The position numbers were made by a program, and so were the translations under genes. DNA of 64,000 bases from Lactiplantibacillus mudanjiangensis (GTDB taxonomy: Bacteria; Bacillota; Bacilli; Lactobacillales; Lactobacillaceae): the NCBI RefSeq assembly GCF_005405385.1, contig NZ_BJDY01000007.1:1-64000 (forward strand). The letters run 5' to 3'. Below are positions 62,808 to 64,000 of the stretch, one piece after another (within the stretch, counting starts at the first letter, position 1; the number at the start of each line of letters is the position of its first letter). A model generated the notes under the pieces. It was not told the origin of the DNA, ran no database searches, and saw nothing but the letters and a program-made list of their open reading frames with translations.

Positions 62808-63428
62808 TTAAGCTTCGCCTTGATCAGCAAAGTACGCTTCTTTTTGACGTTGCCATAGAATATGATCCGCTTCCGTAATAGGCCGCAAAACTTTACATGG
62901 ATTGCCAACAGCGACAACATTATCTGGAATGTCTTTGGTCACCACTGAACCCGATCCAATCACAACGTTGTTTCCAATCGTGACACCTGGATTAACAACC
63001 ACGTTGCCACCTAGCCAGACATCATTGCCAATCGTAATCGGCTTGGCATATTCCAACTGTTCATTACGAATCACCGCATCAATTGGGTGACCAGCGGTAT
63101 ACAACCCAACCCGTGGTCCCATGAAGACATTATCACCAATCTTAATTTCGGCACAATCCACAAAGATCGCATCATAGTTGGCATAAAAGTTCTTCCCAAT
63201 AGTGGTGTTACTGCCATAGTCAATATGGAATGGGGGTTCGATATAATGGTTATCCCCAACTTGCTTAAAGAGTTGTTTTAAAATTTCTGAACGAAAATCA
63301 TTATCGATTTCGGTCGTTTGATTAAAGATGCGGGTTAACCGCCGACCGTGGCGCATCGCTTGTGCGAGTTCGCGATCATCGGCGATATATAACTCACCTG
63401 CGAGCATCCGTTCCTTTTGTGTTTTCAT
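62808..63428 (-). CDS. sugar O-acetyltransferase (Maa/LacA type, left-handed beta helix)
   Basis: A 206-residue acetyl-CoA-dependent enzyme. N-terminal helical Maa domain (KERMLAGELYIADDRELAQA) then hexapeptide repeats: NTTIGKNFYANYDAIFVDCA, EIKIGDNVFMGPRVGLYTAG with the catalytic His in AGHPIDAV, and ITIGNDVWLGGNVVVNPGVT. It acetylates a maltose, galactoside or related sugar. The ATG at 63428 has GGAGG upstream; a longer frame start lacks one. Single gene. Confidence 0.93.
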   Translation of the reverse strand: MKTQKERMLAGELYIADDRELAQAMRHGRRLTRIFNQTTEIDNDFRSEILKQLFKQVGDNHYIEPPFHIDYGSNTTIGKNFYANYDAIFVDCAEIKIGDNVFMGPRVGLYTAGHPIDAVIRNEQLEYAKPITIGNDVWLGGNVVVNPGVTIGNNVVIGSGSVVTKDIPDNVVAVGNPCKVLRPITEADHILWQRQKEAYFADQGEA

Positions 63429-63647
63429 TAATTGGTTCCTCCGACTCGTAAAAAAATCATCACTGATCCAGTTAACCACACTGTGTTAGCGATTTCAACC
63501 CATTTTAAGCTTAATTTTAAAATTGGACCGCTCCAGTACACCGAATGGTTTTACTTAAAAATTCACTAATCCCATTAAGAATTCCTCAAACTATCACAAC
63601 GATCCGCCATAATAGTAGGCAACACTAATCAGGGGAGTTTAACTATT

Positions 63648-64000
63648 GTGAAATCACTTAAAAGTATCTTGAGTTGGGTCCTGCCGATTGTTATTGGTTT
63701 GGGATTAGCCCTACTCATTCGCCAATTCTGGTTTACTATGGTGCGGGTTGATGGGTCATCGATGCAGCACTTTAGAAAACAATGAACGCGTCATCGCCTT
63801 TAAAACTGGCAAACTTAGAGCTGGAGCGGTCGTCGTTTTTGATGCGTACGACGTCAATCCAGATCAGGCGAAAAAAGATGACGTCTACGTCAAACGGATT
63901 ATCGGGATGCCTGGCGATACCGTGAAGTACACGAAATCCGGACAACTTTACATCAACGGTAAACGGATTAAGCAATCCTATTTAAAGAATACCAAGCAAC
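63648..64000 (+). pseudogene. lepB: signal peptidase I, frameshifted near the catalytic Ser and cut by window end
   Basis: Removes signal peptides at the outer face of the membrane. The GTG at 63648 follows AGGGGAG. It encodes a TM anchor (WVLPIVIGLGLALLIRQFW) and the box B entry VRVDGSSM, where Ser is the catalytic residue. Then the frame breaks: CAGC is followed by ACTTTAGAA, so a Pro codon has lost two bases (near 63768) and the open frame ends at 63781. In the shifted frame the rest is intact to the window end: ENNERVIAFKTGKLRAGAVV, YVKRIIGMPGDTV with the catalytic Lys. Either a real pseudogene or a sequencing slip. Confidence 0.85.

Overview
The window looks like chromosome of a lactic acid bacterium of the Lactiplantibacillus (Lactobacillus plantarum) group. 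Pointers are the tandem GT4 pair resembling the L. plantarum protein O-glycosyltransferases, the DUF4811 partner of an MFS exporter, a GH25 lysozyme with a DUF5776-like tail, many ECF-type S components, and Gram-positive leaders (tRNA-Tyr T-box, FMN riboswitch) with strong RBS and 17-bp-spaced promoters. There is no integrase, transposase, prophage block or CRISPR array.

Layout. 1-580: start of a 16S rRNA gene (minus) with four tandem promoters of 87-88 bp period. 580-2870: ECF S component and tyrS with its T-box. 2870-8310: MFS exporter with divergent MarR, PhzF protein, three secreted proteins including a GH25 muramidase. 8310-15620: small HTH regulators, a C39-like peptidase, DUF1694, DUF554, MerR, a dicarboxylate symporter, a YagU-like protein. 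15760-17590: ABC exporter. 17680-20090: OYE reductase, DJ-1/PfpI protein and MerR. 20780-24350: riboflavin operon ribD-ribE-ribAB-ribH under an FMN riboswitch, with ribD frameshifted. 24470-29570: TipA-like MerR, nucleoside hydrolase with ECF S component, TetR and oleate hydratase. 30080-41440: P-type ATPase, RibD-C reductase, Kef-type antiporter, several transporters, HAD enzyme, DHA2 exporter with DUF4811. 41700-50640: surface protein, YeiH with divergent LysR, two secreted lysozyme-like proteins flanking two glycosyltransferases, and a HEPN-motif gene with a 52-codon ORF. 52030-55400: AdaA/Ogt repair pair and an ABC exporter. 55800-57960: SDR/CMD/cupin operon divergent from a MerR gene. 58050-64000: M20 peptidase, ABC exporter, acetyltransferase, and a frameshifted signal peptidase cut by the window end.

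The most unusual signal is a family of four long structured repeats (about 9391-9792, 20307-20711, 29602-29856, 55510-55786). A full copy has two related modules, each an outer stem enclosing three hairpins. All four lie 3' of a gene in the same orientation relative to it, three of them between the stop codon and a terminator. One copy has lost the inside of module A and another the inside of module B, and stem base pairs covary between copies. I do not recognise the family.

Other points: three MerR genes are each linked to a promoter with a 19-bp spacer; MarR has one operator-like site before each divergent gene; three cell-wall genes have WalR-like repeats upstream; two genes (ribD, signal peptidase) carry small indels that may be real or sequencing errors.
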